From Acinetobacter radioresistens DSM 6976 = NBRC 102413 = CIP 103788 (lineage in GTDB: Bacteria; Pseudomonadota; Gammaproteobacteria; Pseudomonadales; Moraxellaceae): a stretch of DNA of 64,000 nucleotides. Below are positions 32,263 through 41,682 of this stretch, piece after piece. The notes under the pieces were generated by a model. That model made no database searches. It was given only the letters and a program-made list of their open reading frames with translations, and was not told the DNA's origin. Every line of letters starts with the position of its first letter. Position 1 is the stretch's first letter. The DNA lies in contig NZ_AP019740.1 in NCBI RefSeq assembly GCF_006757745.1, forward strand, positions 248,001 through 312,000, read 5' to 3'. Made by a program: the position numbers and the translations under genes.

Positions 32263-33033
32263 TCAGTTCCCTTCTTCTGAAATAACAGAAAATTTCTTCT
32301 CGATTTGTGCAGCATTTTCTTTCAATGTCTCAATCAGTTTACTGACGTTAATAAACTCAAAGCGGCTTCTTGAAGCCAGTACAGTTAATGCCATAGGCGC
32401 TTCTTTAGAAGAAAACCGGATGGGTACAGACAGACCGGATACCCGTGGGTCGAGCTCGCCCTGAGAAAAATAATAACCCTGTTTTTTAATTTTTTTCATC
32501 TGTTGTATAAAGCTTTCCAGGTCCTGCGCAAAGCCGACTTCAGAGAGCTGGGTAGCAAAGCGTTCATAATAATTATGGAGACGCTGTTTTGGCAGATGTG
32601 CCAAGATAACCTTGGGAGAAGACCCGACGTATACCGGACGTGGACAACCACGACCATAGGACAGCAGGTCGGTATTACGGAAAACCTCATGATGCACATC
32701 AATGCAGTAATCCTGATTAAGGTGAGTAAGCAGACAGCACAATTCGGTGCGTTCTGCAATTTCACTCATAAACGGACTGCTGGCCTGTACTACAGGATCA
32801 GTTGTACGTGAAATATAGTCCAGTACAGCAATTTTTGAACCCAGCGTATAATCACCTGATGTACCACTAATACGCTGCAGGATGTCTGAAGAAACCAGTT
32901 CCTTGAGGTAGCGATAACTGGTCGGTTTGGACAGGCCGAGTTCCTCACAGATAATGTCAACATTGATGACAGGCCGTGAAACTGAAAATAAATCAAGAAC
33001 CGTCAGAATCTTGCCAAAACTAGAAAGTGCCAT
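32263..33033 (-). CDS. IclR-family transcriptional regulator
   Basis: This 256 aa regulator has an N-terminal winged helix-turn-helix (about residues 8-60; recognition region LSKPTSYRYLKELVSS) and a C-terminal IclR effector-binding domain (GRGCPRPVYVGSSPKVILAHLP; GYYFSQGELDPRVSGLSVPIR). Effectors of this family are usually small organic or aromatic acids. It is transcribed away from an AaeB-like efflux operon, with a long inverted repeat between them. Control of that operon and of itself is therefore likely, but inferred. Confidence 0.9.
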   Translation of the reverse strand: MALSSFGKILTVLDLFSVSRPVINVDIICEELGLSKPTSYRYLKELVSSDILQRISGTSGDYTLGSKIAVLDYISRTTDPVVQASSPFMSEIAERTELCCLLTHLNQDYCIDVHHEVFRNTDLLSYGRGCPRPVYVGSSPKVILAHLPKQRLHNYYERFATQLSEVGFAQDLESFIQQMKKIKKQGYYFSQGELDPRVSGLSVPIRFSSKEAPMALTVLASRSRFEFINVSKLIETLKENAAQIEKKFSVISEEGN

Positions 33034-33492
33034 GTATACCTACTGTTGTCCAAAATCTTAATGATGAGCTATTACCTTTATAACAAATTGTAGAGACCGG
33101 TGAATATATTTTCAGGCTGGAAAACTTGGCCTATTAAAGTACGCTTAAGGAATAACTAGTAATCAAAATAATTTATTTATTATCATAATAAGATACTTTA
33201 TTGACTATTTCGTGTTTATTTGAAAAAATACTCACATTAAGTATCTTATTTAGAAACTATCAAGATTAAAATAAGTGCTGTTTATTCTCTCCTTTTCTTT
33301 CGTCTGAAAGAAAACTTACCTGAACATTGATCCTGCTTTTAAAACGGGGATGTGTTGACTGCTGCAATATCTATATCAGGGCTTAAAAGCTAGGGCCCTG
33401 CCATGTGCGATATTTAGCAGGTCTAGGCAAGGGTAAGTTGTTGTTGACTTGGAAGTACGCCTTAAAACGGATTTCTATTTTCGAGATACCAC
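33034..33492. other. Divergent control region between the IclR gene and the efflux operon
   Basis: This region contains the inverted repeat described at 33187-33250. Inside it, TTGACT (33201-33206) is a possible rightward -35, with only a poor -10 (AAAAAT) 17 nt on. No gene is seen. Between 33251 and 33492 there is no clear hairpin or terminator. Confidence 0.45.
33187..33250. promoter_or_regulatory. 12-bp inverted repeat, candidate IclR operator
   Basis: AATAAGATACTT (33187-33198) and its exact complement AAGTATCTTATT (33239-33250) lie 40 bp apart, centre to centre about five helical turns. A TTGACT -35-like element sits between them. Confidence 0.5.
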
Positions 33493-35577
33493 ATGCTATT
33501 TAAACAAATCTTGGCCTTTCGTCCGGGCCGGATGGAACTGACTTTTGCGCTTAAAACTTTTATTGCTGGCATGCTGGCTCTATTTGTATCTTTTCGTCTG
33601 GATCTGATTAACCCGATGTGGTCGATTGGTACAGTGATGATTATTGCCAGTCCATTCTCAGGCATGGTCTCTTCCAAATGTGTATACCGGCTTATCGGAA
33701 CGGTTGCCGGGGCAATAATCGCATTGCTATTGACTCCACCCCTGATCAATACACCGTGGCTATTTTCTATTATACTGGCGCTATGGGTCGGTTTTGCACT
33801 TTATATTTCTCTTTTGGACCGTACACCGCGCAGTTATGTATTTATGCTGGCCGGTTATTCTACTGCCATGATCGTATGTAATGCGATTGGCTATATAGAC
33901 AGCTATAACATCTTTGATCTGGCTTTGGCTCGGGTACTAGAAATTTCAATCGGGGTGATTGCCCATGCTGTGGTCTCAGCGACAGTTTTACCGATACATA
34001 TTGGCTCGGTCATCAGGCAGCGTGTCACTAAACTTCTGAATGATACTGAAAACCTGTTTAGTAATTTATTGAAAAATCCGCATCCAGACCAGAACTATAG
34101 CGAACTGCTGGCTGGAATAACCCGTGACAGTAGTGATATTCATGCACTTGCTGTGCACTTGTCTTACGAGAAGGGTGAATTGCAGGGCATGACCAAACAG
34201 TTGCAGGAAATGCTGCATCAAATGTCCATGGTAATTGCCAATCTGGTCGCCATGTCGGAAAAGCGCGAACAGCTTCATCAACTTGATTTTAAAAAATCTG
34301 AGTATCTGGAAAAACTTCAGCAGCATGTGCTGAATTTTCTAAATCAAAAGCAGCCTGTAGCCGAGAGCCAACTGACTGAATTGCCTGCAGAGTTCGAGGC
34401 TGACTTCAATGAATTGCTGCGAGATGTTAACCCTGAACAATATATCGTTTTAAGCAGTATAAAAATGGACATCCGGCATTTTATTCATAATATCCGGACG
34501 GTTAAATTATTGTGGGGGCTGATTCAGGCAGGTGAGAAAAATATCCCTGAGAGTATTACTCCAATTACTACAACTTATCCGAGTTTACATCGTGATTATG
34601 GCGTGGCAGTGCGCGGAGGAGTCAGCGCTTTTCTGATTACACTGATCGTTTGTGCGCTCTGGATCCTTTCTGGCTGGCGCATGGGCTTCATGATGGCACA
34701 GATGGGGGCAGTAACAGCATGTATTTTGACAGCACTTGATAACCCGGTACCCGTGCTGCGTATCTTTATCTGGGGCAGTCTGGTTTCGGCTGGGCTGGTG
34801 TTTGTATATGCCTTTGGTATTTTTCCACATATTACGGCGTTTTGGGAGCTGGCACTGGTGCTTCTGCCCATGTTCCTGTTTTCTGTATCCATGATGGCCA
34901 ATCCTTCTCTGATGCCAGTAGGAATGGTACTGGGTATTAATACCATGATGGGGCTAAATTTGCGTAATTCTTACAATATGGATGCAGTGACCTATTTTGA
35001 CAGCTCTTTTGCCATGATTCTGGGTGTTCTGGTCTCACTGATTGTGATCTATTTTGTACGCGCCATGTCACCAGAAACCAGCGCAACACGAATACTGGCC
35101 CTGCATAGTAAAGCCATGCACCAAGCACTTGTATTGCCTTATGGTACCCAGTTCAGGATTCATCTTAGAAGTATGCTCGACCGAATCGGTGTACTGAATA
35201 CCAAAATGGTTCAGTCATCTGAGATTCGTTCTTCGATTAATGCAGCACTGGTTGAATGTAGTGCGATTGTCGATTTAAGCCGGCTGCAGGAACTGGCAGG
35301 TCAGTTATCTGATCATGAGCTGCTGGTGAAACAGATTGCACAGCTGGGCCAGCAGCTCGAGCACTATTTTGAACTACGTGAGCAGGCAGGCTTGTGGAAC
35401 GCTGTACCATCCACTGAACTTGTACGGCAGCTCCAAGAGTTACGTTTACTTGCCACAAATGTTGAAGATAATGAGCTGCGACTTCGACTGCTAATTTCAC
35501 TGAACAATATCCAGTGCAGTATTTGCCATATCGGGATAAGCAATACACAACCACATTTTAATATGGCAGGAGCTTGA
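33493..35577 (+). CDS. FUSC-family aromatic acid exporter, AaeB-like
   Basis: This is a 694 aa inner-membrane protein of the FUSC/aromatic-acid exporter family, related to E. coli AaeB. An N-terminal set of membrane helices (residues about 15-170) and a second set (about 370-520) flank a cytoplasmic helical domain. A soluble C-terminal region follows. Family marks include WSIGTVMIIASPFSGMVSSK and YRLIGTVAGA. It is the first gene of a three-gene unit with a DUF1656 protein (1-nt gap) and a membrane-fusion protein, the usual AaeB-AaeX-AaeA set. The likely role is efflux of hydroxylated aromatic acids or similar compounds. Confidence 0.87.
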   Translation: MLFKQILAFRPGRMELTFALKTFIAGMLALFVSFRLDLINPMWSIGTVMIIASPFSGMVSSKCVYRLIGTVAGAIIALLLTPPLINTPWLFSIILALWVGFALYISLLDRTPRSYVFMLAGYSTAMIVCNAIGYIDSYNIFDLALARVLEISIGVIAHAVVSATVLPIHIGSVIRQRVTKLLNDTENLFSNLLKNPHPDQNYSELLAGITRDSSDIHALAVHLSYEKGELQGMTKQLQEMLHQMSMVIANLVAMSEKREQLHQLDFKKSEYLEKLQQHVLNFLNQKQPVAESQLTELPAEFEADFNELLRDVNPEQYIVLSSIKMDIRHFIHNIRTVKLLWGLIQAGEKNIPESITPITTTYPSLHRDYGVAVRGGVSAFLITLIVCALWILSGWRMGFMMAQMGAVTACILTALDNPVPVLRIFIWGSLVSAGLVFVYAFGIFPHITAFWELALVLLPMFLFSVSMMANPSLMPVGMVLGINTMMGLNLRNSYNMDAVTYFDSSFAMILGVLVSLIVIYFVRAMSPETSATRILALHSKAMHQALVLPYGTQFRIHLRSMLDRIGVLNTKMVQSSEIRSSINAALVECSAIVDLSRLQELAGQLSDHELLVKQIAQLGQQLEHYFELREQAGLWNAVPSTELVRQLQELRLLATNVEDNELRLRLLISLNNIQCSICHIGISNTQPHFNMAGA

Positions 35578-35578
35578 G

Positions 35579-35785
35579 ATGGGTGAAGTCAATATTTATG
35601 GACTTTATGTTCCGATTCTGCTGATACAGGCGATTTTGGCTTACGGATTACTCAAGCTTACAGATGTATTTACCCATCGCTGGGTTACAAATGGCTGGAT
35701 TATGTGGCCAGGCATATTTCATCTTTGCTGGTATCTAGTGCTACTGCTCTGTATCCACTGGCTCTTTCTTTATTTTTCTGCTTGA
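35579..35785 (+). CDS. DUF1656 small membrane protein, AaeX-like
   Basis: This 68 aa protein has two membrane helices (PILLIQAILAYGLLKL and GIFHLCWYLVLLLCIHWLF). MGEVNIYGLYVP is the typical DUF1656 N-terminus. It is found almost always between FUSC and HlyD-type genes, as here. Its ATG lies 1 nt after the FUSC stop, with AGGAG 8 nt upstream. The function within the efflux pump is unknown. Confidence 0.88.
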   Translation: MGEVNIYGLYVPILLIQAILAYGLLKLTDVFTHRWVTNGWIMWPGIFHLCWYLVLLLCIHWLFLYFSA

Positions 35786-35811
35786 TTTTCTCTGGTGATA
35801 GGTTGACCGTG

Positions 35812-36825
35812 ATGAACTCATTTGATGCGCGCAAGCTGCTTCGTCCCTTATCTCTGCTGCTGGTGGCGGCAGTTGCTCTCTATGCCATTATACATTTATG
35901 GAACTACTATAATGCTGCACCCTGGACCCGTGACGGTCGGGTGAAGGGTGATGTGATGCAGGTTTCTTCAGATGTTTCCGGACTGGTCACAGAAGTTCTG
36001 GTACAAGATAACCAGACGGTAAAAAAAGGTCAGGTCTTGTTTAAAATAGATGTCGCCCGTCAGGCGCTAGATGTTGAACAGGCTAAATCTGATCTGGCTA
36101 AAGCCAGGGCAGGGCTGGCCGAAGCTGAAGCTGCTCTAGCCCAGTCACATGCCAACTCAATCAAGTCTCAAGCCAATATCCGGCTGGCAGAGAAAAATGC
36201 ACAGCGTTATGCCAGCCTAATGAATGGTGCAATTTCCAAGCAGGAACAAGACCAGATGTTCGCAGTGCGTGACCAGGCGCGTGCTGAGCATGAACAGATG
36301 CAGGCTGCTATTCAGCAGGCGCAGGCCACTATCCGTCAGCAGAAAGCATTGATTGAAGCTGCCACCAGCCAGGTACATCTGGCTGAACTCAACCTGCACC
36401 GCTCAGCAGTTATTGCACCGGCAGACGGCACTTTATCCAATTTCGATATGCGTCCTGGTAATTACGTGAAATCTGGACAGGCAGTGGCTGCCCTGGTCGA
36501 CCGCCAGCAGCTCTATGTGGTCGGTTATTTTGAAGAGACCAAACTTGACAGAATACATGTGGGAGATAAAGCCACAGTACAGCTCATGGGAGATTCGGAA
36601 AAGATTTATGGTCATGTGCAGGGTATAGCAACAGGAATTGAGGACCGTGAGCGTGGCAACAGTTCTAACCTGCTGGCCAACGTCAACCCTACATTTAGCT
36701 GGGTGCGTCTGGCACAGCGGGTACCGGTCAAAATCATGATTGATAAATTGCCAGAAAACCGGTTAACCCTGGTATCAGGCCGTACCGCAACAGTACGAAT
36801 CATTGAAGCCAAAGATCATATTTGA
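35812..36825 (+). CDS. HlyD-family membrane fusion protein, AaeA-like
   Basis: This is the periplasmic adaptor of the efflux unit, 337 aa. It has an N-terminal membrane anchor (LLLVAAVALYAIIHLW), a first lipoyl half (GDVMQVSSDVSGLVTEVLV), a long coiled-coil hairpin (residues about 90-200, Ala/Gln/Glu rich), a second lipoyl half (AVIAPADGTLSNFDMRPGNYV) and a beta-barrel. The frame is open 36 codons further upstream, overlapping the DUF1656 gene. I start at ATG 35812, where the anchor begins and an AGG lies 9 nt upstream. Confidence 0.9.
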   Translation: MNSFDARKLLRPLSLLLVAAVALYAIIHLWNYYNAAPWTRDGRVKGDVMQVSSDVSGLVTEVLVQDNQTVKKGQVLFKIDVARQALDVEQAKSDLAKARAGLAEAEAALAQSHANSIKSQANIRLAEKNAQRYASLMNGAISKQEQDQMFAVRDQARAEHEQMQAAIQQAQATIRQQKALIEAATSQVHLAELNLHRSAVIAPADGTLSNFDMRPGNYVKSGQAVAALVDRQQLYVVGYFEETKLDRIHVGDKATVQLMGDSEKIYGHVQGIATGIEDRERGNSSNLLANVNPTFSWVRLAQRVPVKIMIDKLPENRLTLVSGRTATVRIIEAKDHI

Positions 36826-36846
36826 CCGGTCTTGGCAAAAATCATT

Positions 36847-36876
36847 AAAAAGAAGAGTATTACTCTTCTTTTTTTA
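36847..36876. terminator. Bidirectional intrinsic terminator after the efflux operon
   Basis: AAGAAGAG, loop TATTA and CTCTTCTT, flanked by A on the left and seven T on the right. It serves the efflux operon (+) and ruvX (-). Confidence 0.88.
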
Positions 36877-36890
36877 TAGAAGATAAAATA

Positions 36891-37334
36891 TCAGGGCTTA
36901 AGTCCATCTGGTTCCCGATACCAGCTTTCAATCAGCAGGGCAGCTGCAATACTGTCAGCCGCAAGTTTACGGTTCCCACCCTGAGCCTGATACTGATTCA
37001 GTTCACTACGGGCTTCACGAGTCGTTAGACGCTCATCCACCATCAGGGTCTCAATATTGGTCTGATGACGCAGTCGCCGTGCAAACTTGCGGGCACGGGC
37101 AGAAAGTTCTGACTCACTCTCATCCATGTTTAAGGGTAAACCGACCAGAAACAGGTCCGGTTGCCATTCTTTGACAATCTTCAGCAAATGTTCCCAATTC
37201 GGGATTCCATCCTTCATCGGGAAGAGCGTCAAGGGATTAGCACTCTGAATAGCTGCCTGTCCGATAGCCATGCCCATTTTCTGAGTGCCAAAGTCAAAAG
37301 CCATAATCAGGCCCGGATGAGAGGCATCAGGCAT
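36891..37334 (-). CDS. ruvX: Holliday junction resolvase-like RuvX (YqgF)
   Basis: This is a YqgF-fold RNase H-like protein of 147 aa. The catalytic acidics are in [20 protein letters not shown] and [11 protein letters not shown]. coli YqgF is also linked to 16S rRNA 5' maturation. ATG 37334 overlaps the last eight bases of yqgE (ATGCCTGA), giving tight coupling; a TTG two codons earlier is less likely. The yqgE-ruvX order is widely conserved in gammaproteobacteria. Confidence 0.92.
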   Translation of the reverse strand: MPDASHPGLIMAFDFGTQKMGMAIGQAAIQSANPLTLFPMKDGIPNWEHLLKIVKEWQPDLFLVGLPLNMDESESELSARARKFARRLRHQTNIETLMVDERLTTREARSELNQYQAQGGNRKLAADSIAAALLIESWYREPDGLKP

Positions 37335-37881
37335 GACCAATCTCGGAAGCTAGCCAGGTACGGTCTAGGCCCATTTTTTTATAGGCAGCGTCCCAGCGGT
37401 CATCGTAAGGCAGATTAAAAATCAAGTCCATATCTGCATCACAGATGAGCCAGTCACCGCGTGCAATCTCTTCTTCAAGTTGATTTTTGCTCCAACTGGC
37501 ATAACCCAGCGCTATCTGGTAACGGTCCACTCCTTCATTGTGTGCAATTGCATCCAGAATGTCTTTACTAGTGGTGATACAAACATTTTCACCAATAGCA
37601 ATAGACGAATGCCAAACGGGTTGACCGGTATGTAAAACGAAACCTGCCTCCGGGCGCAATGGACCGCCTTGAAGCACATCATGAGGTTGGACATTATCTG
37701 CATCAATTTCCAAGTCATTCAACAATTCCTTGATCTGAATGCCAGCAGGTCGGTTGATAATGATCCCTTGTGCGCCGTCTTCATCATGTCGAGCCAGATA
37801 GATGACCGTATGAGCAAAGAAATCATCGGCAATTTCTGGAGGAGCGATAAGACAACGATGCGTCAAATATTGTTTGGTCAC
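37327..37881 (-). CDS. yqgE: YqgE/AlgH family protein (UPF0301)
   Basis: A 184 aa protein of the YqgE/AlgH family, with [37 protein letters not shown] and [15 protein letters not shown] as family marks. No enzymatic function is established for the family. The start is GTG, with AGGAGA 10 nt upstream. It is cotranscribed with ruvX, with overlapping ends. Confidence 0.92.
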   Translation of the reverse strand: MTKQYLTHRCLIAPPEIADDFFAHTVIYLARHDEDGAQGIIINRPAGIQIKELLNDLEIDADNVQPHDVLQGGPLRPEAGFVLHTGQPVWHSSIAIGENVCITTSKDILDAIAHNEGVDRYQIALGYASWSKNQLEEEIARGDWLICDADMDLIFNLPYDDRWDAAYKKMGLDRTWLASEIGHA

Positions 37882-38209
37882 CTAAGCTGTTCTCCTAAAT
37901 TGTCAGCATAAAGTTTTGTCTGGACAAAAATTGAGGCAAAAAGATAAATTTCAATAAAATTACAGAGTATGGTCTCTTCACTTATAAGTGACTACTGTCG
38001 AGAATACAATCCTCTGCACGTAAGCATCTGTGCCTTTCAGCAAAAAAGCAGAAACTTATTGGTCAGATGTAGCCTTAAATACTGTCTATTCAAGGCTTGC
38101 AGAATGGGGACAGACTAGAATATAAAAGCTGCTGCTTGAAGATAGTTGTGGCGATTTTATAAAAATCAAGAGCTCAAACTGGCTGCTGATTGCTAAAAGA
38201 TATTATCTA
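37882..38209. other. Spacer between recN and yqgE
   Basis: The yqgE promoter should lie near 37900-37990. No gene, clear terminator for recN, or repeat is seen. Confidence 0.35.
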
Positions 38210-39871
38210 TTAAGCCTGCTGGAATTTAAGCTGACGCAACTGTCTGGCATGCTGCAAGGTGGTGTTACTAATTTCAACGCCACCTGTCATACGGGCCAGT
38301 TCCTGAATCCTTTCATCTTCATCCAGTTCAATGATGGTACTGCTGGCCGGATCAGTCTGCAGTTTCTTTACCAGAAGATGCTGGTCAGATTGAGCCGCCA
38401 CTTGGGCCTGATGGGTAATACACAGAATTTGTACATGCTGTGCCAGCCCTCCAAGCAGTCGTCCTACAATCTCGGCAGTACCGCCGCTGATCCCGACATC
38501 GATTTCATCAAACACTAGAACCTCAGCTTCAGTTTTCTCGGCATTCATCACCTGCATTACCAGTGCAATACGTGACAGCTCACCTCCTGAAGCTACCCGT
38601 GCCAGTGGTTGGGCCGGTATGCCTTTATTGGCGGTAAACAGTAACTGGATAAAGCTCAGGCCTTCTGCAGTAGGCTGTTCCAGTGCATCAAAACGGAATT
38701 CAAAATAAGCTTCGGGCAGGGCCAGTGGTTTTACCTGTTCAGTCAGCTGTTTGGCAAGTGGTATCGCGGCTTCACGTCGAATCTGGTCCAGATGCTCAGC
38801 CTTCTGCAAAAAGTCCTGATGAGCGTGTTCAACCTGTTCGGCCAGCATTTCTGGGTCATCGAGCTGTTGCAGTTTTTCCAGTTCCTGCTGCCAGAGTTCA
38901 TATTCTTCTTTTAGCTGCTCTGGCTGGGTTCTATACTTACGGGCCAAACGATGAAAAATTTCAAGCTGGGCATTCAACTCTTCCATACGTTCTGGATCAA
39001 AGCTCTGCCGGTCAATAAACTGGCGTAGCTGCGCTGTCCCTTCATCTAGTTCACTTTGCGCATTTAATAATGCATTATAAATACTGGATAGCTGTTCACT
39101 ACGCCCAGCATGTGTTTCCAGCCGGCGAATTACCGAAGAGAGCTCCTGAGAAAGATTGGATTCTGCTTCATCGAGTATATTCAGGCTGTAAGCGCAGTCC
39201 TGCATAATATGTTCATGATGGCTGAGACGGTCAAATTCCTGCTCTATTTCTTTATAGTGAATAGCAACTATATCTTCAAGTTCTTCAAGCTGTAGCTCCA
39301 GCGTACTGATCCGCTGTAATCGGCTAGCCTGTGCTTCAAGCGCAGCCTGATGCTGGCGAATATTCTTCTGCCACTGGCTATATGCATCACGTACTTGCTG
39401 GGCCTCATTATAAAAATTACTGTAGCGGTCTAGCCACTTGCGTGGATAAGGTGGTTCCAGAAGCTGCTGCTGACTATGCTGGCTATAAAGCTGAACCAGA
39501 AGACGTCCAATTTCTTTCAGTTCAGATAGGCTGCTCGGGCGGCCATTGATCCAGGCTTTACTGCGGCCTGTAGCAAAAATTACCCGGCGTAAATGTATTT
39601 CACCTGATTCATCATTTAACTCATGCGCACTGAGCCACCCTGCTTCAGGGCTATCTGGCTGGTAGCTGAAGACGGCAGTAATGTCGGCCTTGTCTGTGCC
39701 ATAACGAACATAGTTGGTATCGGTACGTTCACCGAGGCAGGCAGAAAGCGCATCAAGTAATAAGGATTTACCAGCACCGGTCTCACCTGTGAGTACGTTA
39801 AAACCTTGTTCAATATCAAGGGCTAGATGGTCAGCAAGCGCAAAATTGATCAGTGTTAAATGTGTCAGCAT
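38210..39871 (-). CDS. recN: DNA repair protein RecN
   Basis: RecN is an SMC-like ATPase acting early in double-strand break repair. The 553 aa protein has Walker A GETGAGKS (residues 29-36), a long coiled-coil middle (about 155-370) and C-terminal signature VASGGELSRIALVMQ with Walker B VLVFDEIDVGISGGTAE and ICITHQAQVAAQ. Full catalytic motifs are present. It stands as a single gene. Acinetobacter lacks a classical LexA, and no SOS box was seen upstream. Confidence 0.96.
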   Translation of the reverse strand: MLTHLTLINFALADHLALDIEQGFNVLTGETGAGKSLLLDALSACLGERTDTNYVRYGTDKADITAVFSYQPDSPEAGWLSAHELNDESGEIHLRRVIFATGRSKAWINGRPSSLSELKEIGRLLVQLYSQHSQQQLLEPPYPRKWLDRYSNFYNEAQQVRDAYSQWQKNIRQHQAALEAQASRLQRISTLELQLEELEDIVAIHYKEIEQEFDRLSHHEHIMQDCAYSLNILDEAESNLSQELSSVIRRLETHAGRSEQLSSIYNALLNAQSELDEGTAQLRQFIDRQSFDPERMEELNAQLEIFHRLARKYRTQPEQLKEEYELWQQELEKLQQLDDPEMLAEQVEHAHQDFLQKAEHLDQIRREAAIPLAKQLTEQVKPLALPEAYFEFRFDALEQPTAEGLSFIQLLFTANKGIPAQPLARVASGGELSRIALVMQVMNAEKTEAEVLVFDEIDVGISGGTAEIVGRLLGGLAQHVQILCITHQAQVAAQSDQHLLVKKLQTDPASSTIIELDEDERIQELARMTGGVEISNTTLQHARQLRQLKFQQA

Positions 39872-40478
39872 AAACGCATCCAGGCTGCGAAAGGTTTGTG
39901 TCTAAGATAGTCAAGTTTTGTTGTGGTCACAAGATGGCTTTTATTTTAAGACATTCAAAATATGATAACGCGATCTTAAAATAAATATGCGAATAAAAAT
40001 TTTGTAAATACAGTTGTTCTGTTCTTGGCAAAAAGCTGTATTCGCTTTAACAATACTGAAAACTAATTAAGAGAATATATTGCCAGCAAAGATCAGTGTT
40101 CCATTGTTGTTATGCCAGTCATATATTGTTGATGGTTAGAATTACAAAATGAAAAATACGGTTTGATCAAAAATGTAATGATGAATTAGATATTTAACTA
40201 AAAATTTCATCTTTATAAGCACAAGTGCAACAAATATAGCAGACACAATATCATAGTAAGTTATAGACAGAGAATGATAAAAAATGGTCGCTCATCAACC
40301 GTTATGCTGGATCTTTCAACTATTGGTTCAAGGCTGCCTGTAGATCTGAATAAACTGAACGGCAAGGAATGGAAAATATTGATTTTTCCTGTTGAAACGG
40401 CAATTGATTAGTTGCGCTGCCGCAATTAAACTACCGCAATCATAACGTATATAAATGCGCATTATCTGGAGAATACGC
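39872..40478. other. Spacer between recN and ppnP
   Basis: This holds the recN promoter region, a 45-codon open frame (40274-40411) and, before ppnP, a cluster of short repeats: TTGCG-CTGC-CGCAA (40412-40425) and two direct CCGCAAT copies (40420-40426, 40434-40440). TATATA (40449-40454) could be a ppnP -10. Confidence 0.4.
40274..40411 (+). CDS. Short open frame, possible small protein or gene remnant
   Basis: There are 45 codons starting MIKNGRSSTVM and ending FPVETAID. The composition looks protein-like, but there is no good ribosome site, no recognised family and no neighbour that explains it. It could equally be the leftover of a decayed gene or chance. Confidence 0.2.
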   Translation: MIKNGRSSTVMLDLSTIGSRLPVDLNKLNGKEWKILIFPVETAID

Positions 40479-40802
40479 ATGTCAGCACAGTTTGATCATG
40501 TATCAGTAATAAAAAAATCAAATGTTTATTTTGGTGGTTCATGTATTAGCCATACAATTTTATTTGAAGACGGTACTAAAAAAACTCTGGGGGTCATTTT
40601 ACCGACAGAGCAGCCGCTTACCTTTGAAACCCATGTGCCTGAGCGTATGGAGATTATCTCTGGTGAATGCCGTGTTAAAATTGCCAATAATGAAGAGGCT
40701 GAACTGTTCCGCGCCGGTCAGTCTTTTTATGTACCAGGTAACAGCACCTTTAAAATTGAAACTGATGATGTGCTTGATTATGTTTGCCACCTAGAAGGCT
40801 AA
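40479..40802 (+). CDS. ppnP: Pyrimidine/purine nucleoside phosphorylase
   Basis: This is a small cupin-fold phosphorylase (DUF1255, E. coli YaiE/PpnP) that splits nucleosides with phosphate to a base and ribose 1-phosphate. In this 107 aa protein the family marks are NVYFGGSCISHT, KTLGVILP, THVPERMEIISGECRVKI and FYVPGNSTFKI. I start at ATG 40479 because GGAG is 7 nt upstream; the eight codons before it are not conserved. It is monocistronic, followed by a terminator. Confidence 0.92.
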   Translation: MSAQFDHVSVIKKSNVYFGGSCISHTILFEDGTKKTLGVILPTEQPLTFETHVPERMEIISGECRVKIANNEEAELFRAGQSFYVPGNSTFKIETDDVLDYVCHLEG

Positions 40803-40843
40803 GCATTCTGCAATAAATCAGGTACACTAGACTGATATAGGAG

Positions 40844-40879
40844 ATCCTGCGAAGTTACTTTGCAGGATTTTTGTTTTTC
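40844..40879 (+). terminator. Intrinsic terminator of ppnP
   Basis: ATCCTGC (40844-40850) and GCAGGAT (40862-40868), with a further AAG/CTT pairing inside the loop, then TTTTGTTTTT. Confidence 0.85.
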
Positions 40880-40905
40880 ACAAGTCACCAGCTTAGAGGT
40901 CGTTC

Positions 40906-41658
40906 ATGGCGAAACCTGAATATTATTATGGCGTTCATGCAGTGGAGTCATTATTAGAACTGGAGCCAGAACGGGTTCTGACCCTGTTTACACTAAAAGG
41001 GCGTGAAGACCAGCGTTTGCAAAAGATTCTGGAACTGGCTGAACCTTTCGGAATTAGCGTGCAAAAAGCCAGCCGGGACAGTCTTGAAAAGCTGGCCGGG
41101 TTACCCTTTCATCAGGGGGTTGTGGCTGCTGTCCGTCCACATCCGGTTATGAATGAAAAAGATCTAGAACAGTTACTTGAACAAACACCAGATGTTCTAT
41201 TGCTGGCGCTAGACCAGGTAACTGATCCGCATAACTTGGGGGCCTGTATCCGTACAGCCGCAGCAATGGGTGTACAGGCAGTTATTGTGCCACGTGACCG
41301 TTCAGCCAGTCTGACACCGACGGCACGGAAAGTGGCAGCCGGTGGGGCGGAGAAAGTCAAGTTTATTCAGGTTACCAATTTGGCCCGTACGCTTGCACAG
41401 ATGAAAGAGCAGTCACAGGTACGAGTGATAGGAACCATGCTCGACGAACAGGCATTGCCGCTTCAGCAATGTGACCTGACCGGACCTATAGTGATTGTAA
41501 TGGGTGCTGAAGATACCGGTTTAAGACCTATCACCCAGGCACAGTGCGACCACAAGGTTTACATTCCGATGGCTGGAAATCTGCAAAGTTTAAATGTCAG
41601 TGTGGCGACCGGTATGGCACTCTATGAAGCCTGTCGTCAGCGTAATGCTAAAAGTTAA
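40906..41658 (+). CDS. rlmB: 23S rRNA (guanosine-2'-O-)-methyltransferase RlmB
   Basis: This SpoU-class enzyme methylates the ribose of G2251 in 23S rRNA. The 250 aa protein has an N-terminal substrate-binding domain (YYYGVHAVESLL), motif 1 (LDQVTDPHNLGACIRTAAAMG), motif 2 (IVMGAEDTGL) and motif 3 (IPMAGNLQSLNVSVATGMALYE), which together form the trefoil-knot SAM site. The DMT transporter follows 24 nt downstream with its own GGA ribosome site, so cotranscription is possible. Confidence 0.95.
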   Translation: MAKPEYYYGVHAVESLLELEPERVLTLFTLKGREDQRLQKILELAEPFGISVQKASRDSLEKLAGLPFHQGVVAAVRPHPVMNEKDLEQLLEQTPDVLLLALDQVTDPHNLGACIRTAAAMGVQAVIVPRDRSASLTPTARKVAAGGAEKVKFIQVTNLARTLAQMKEQSQVRVIGTMLDEQALPLQQCDLTGPIVIVMGAEDTGLRPITQAQCDHKVYIPMAGNLQSLNVSVATGMALYEACRQRNAKS

Positions 41659-41682
41659 GTTAATTAATTAAAAGGATTCAGT

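Noticed and set aside
35704..35811. Longer start of the HlyD-family protein overlapping the DUF1656 gene
   Set aside because: It would place 36 extra residues, including a second hydrophobic stretch, before the membrane anchor; 35812 fits the family better.
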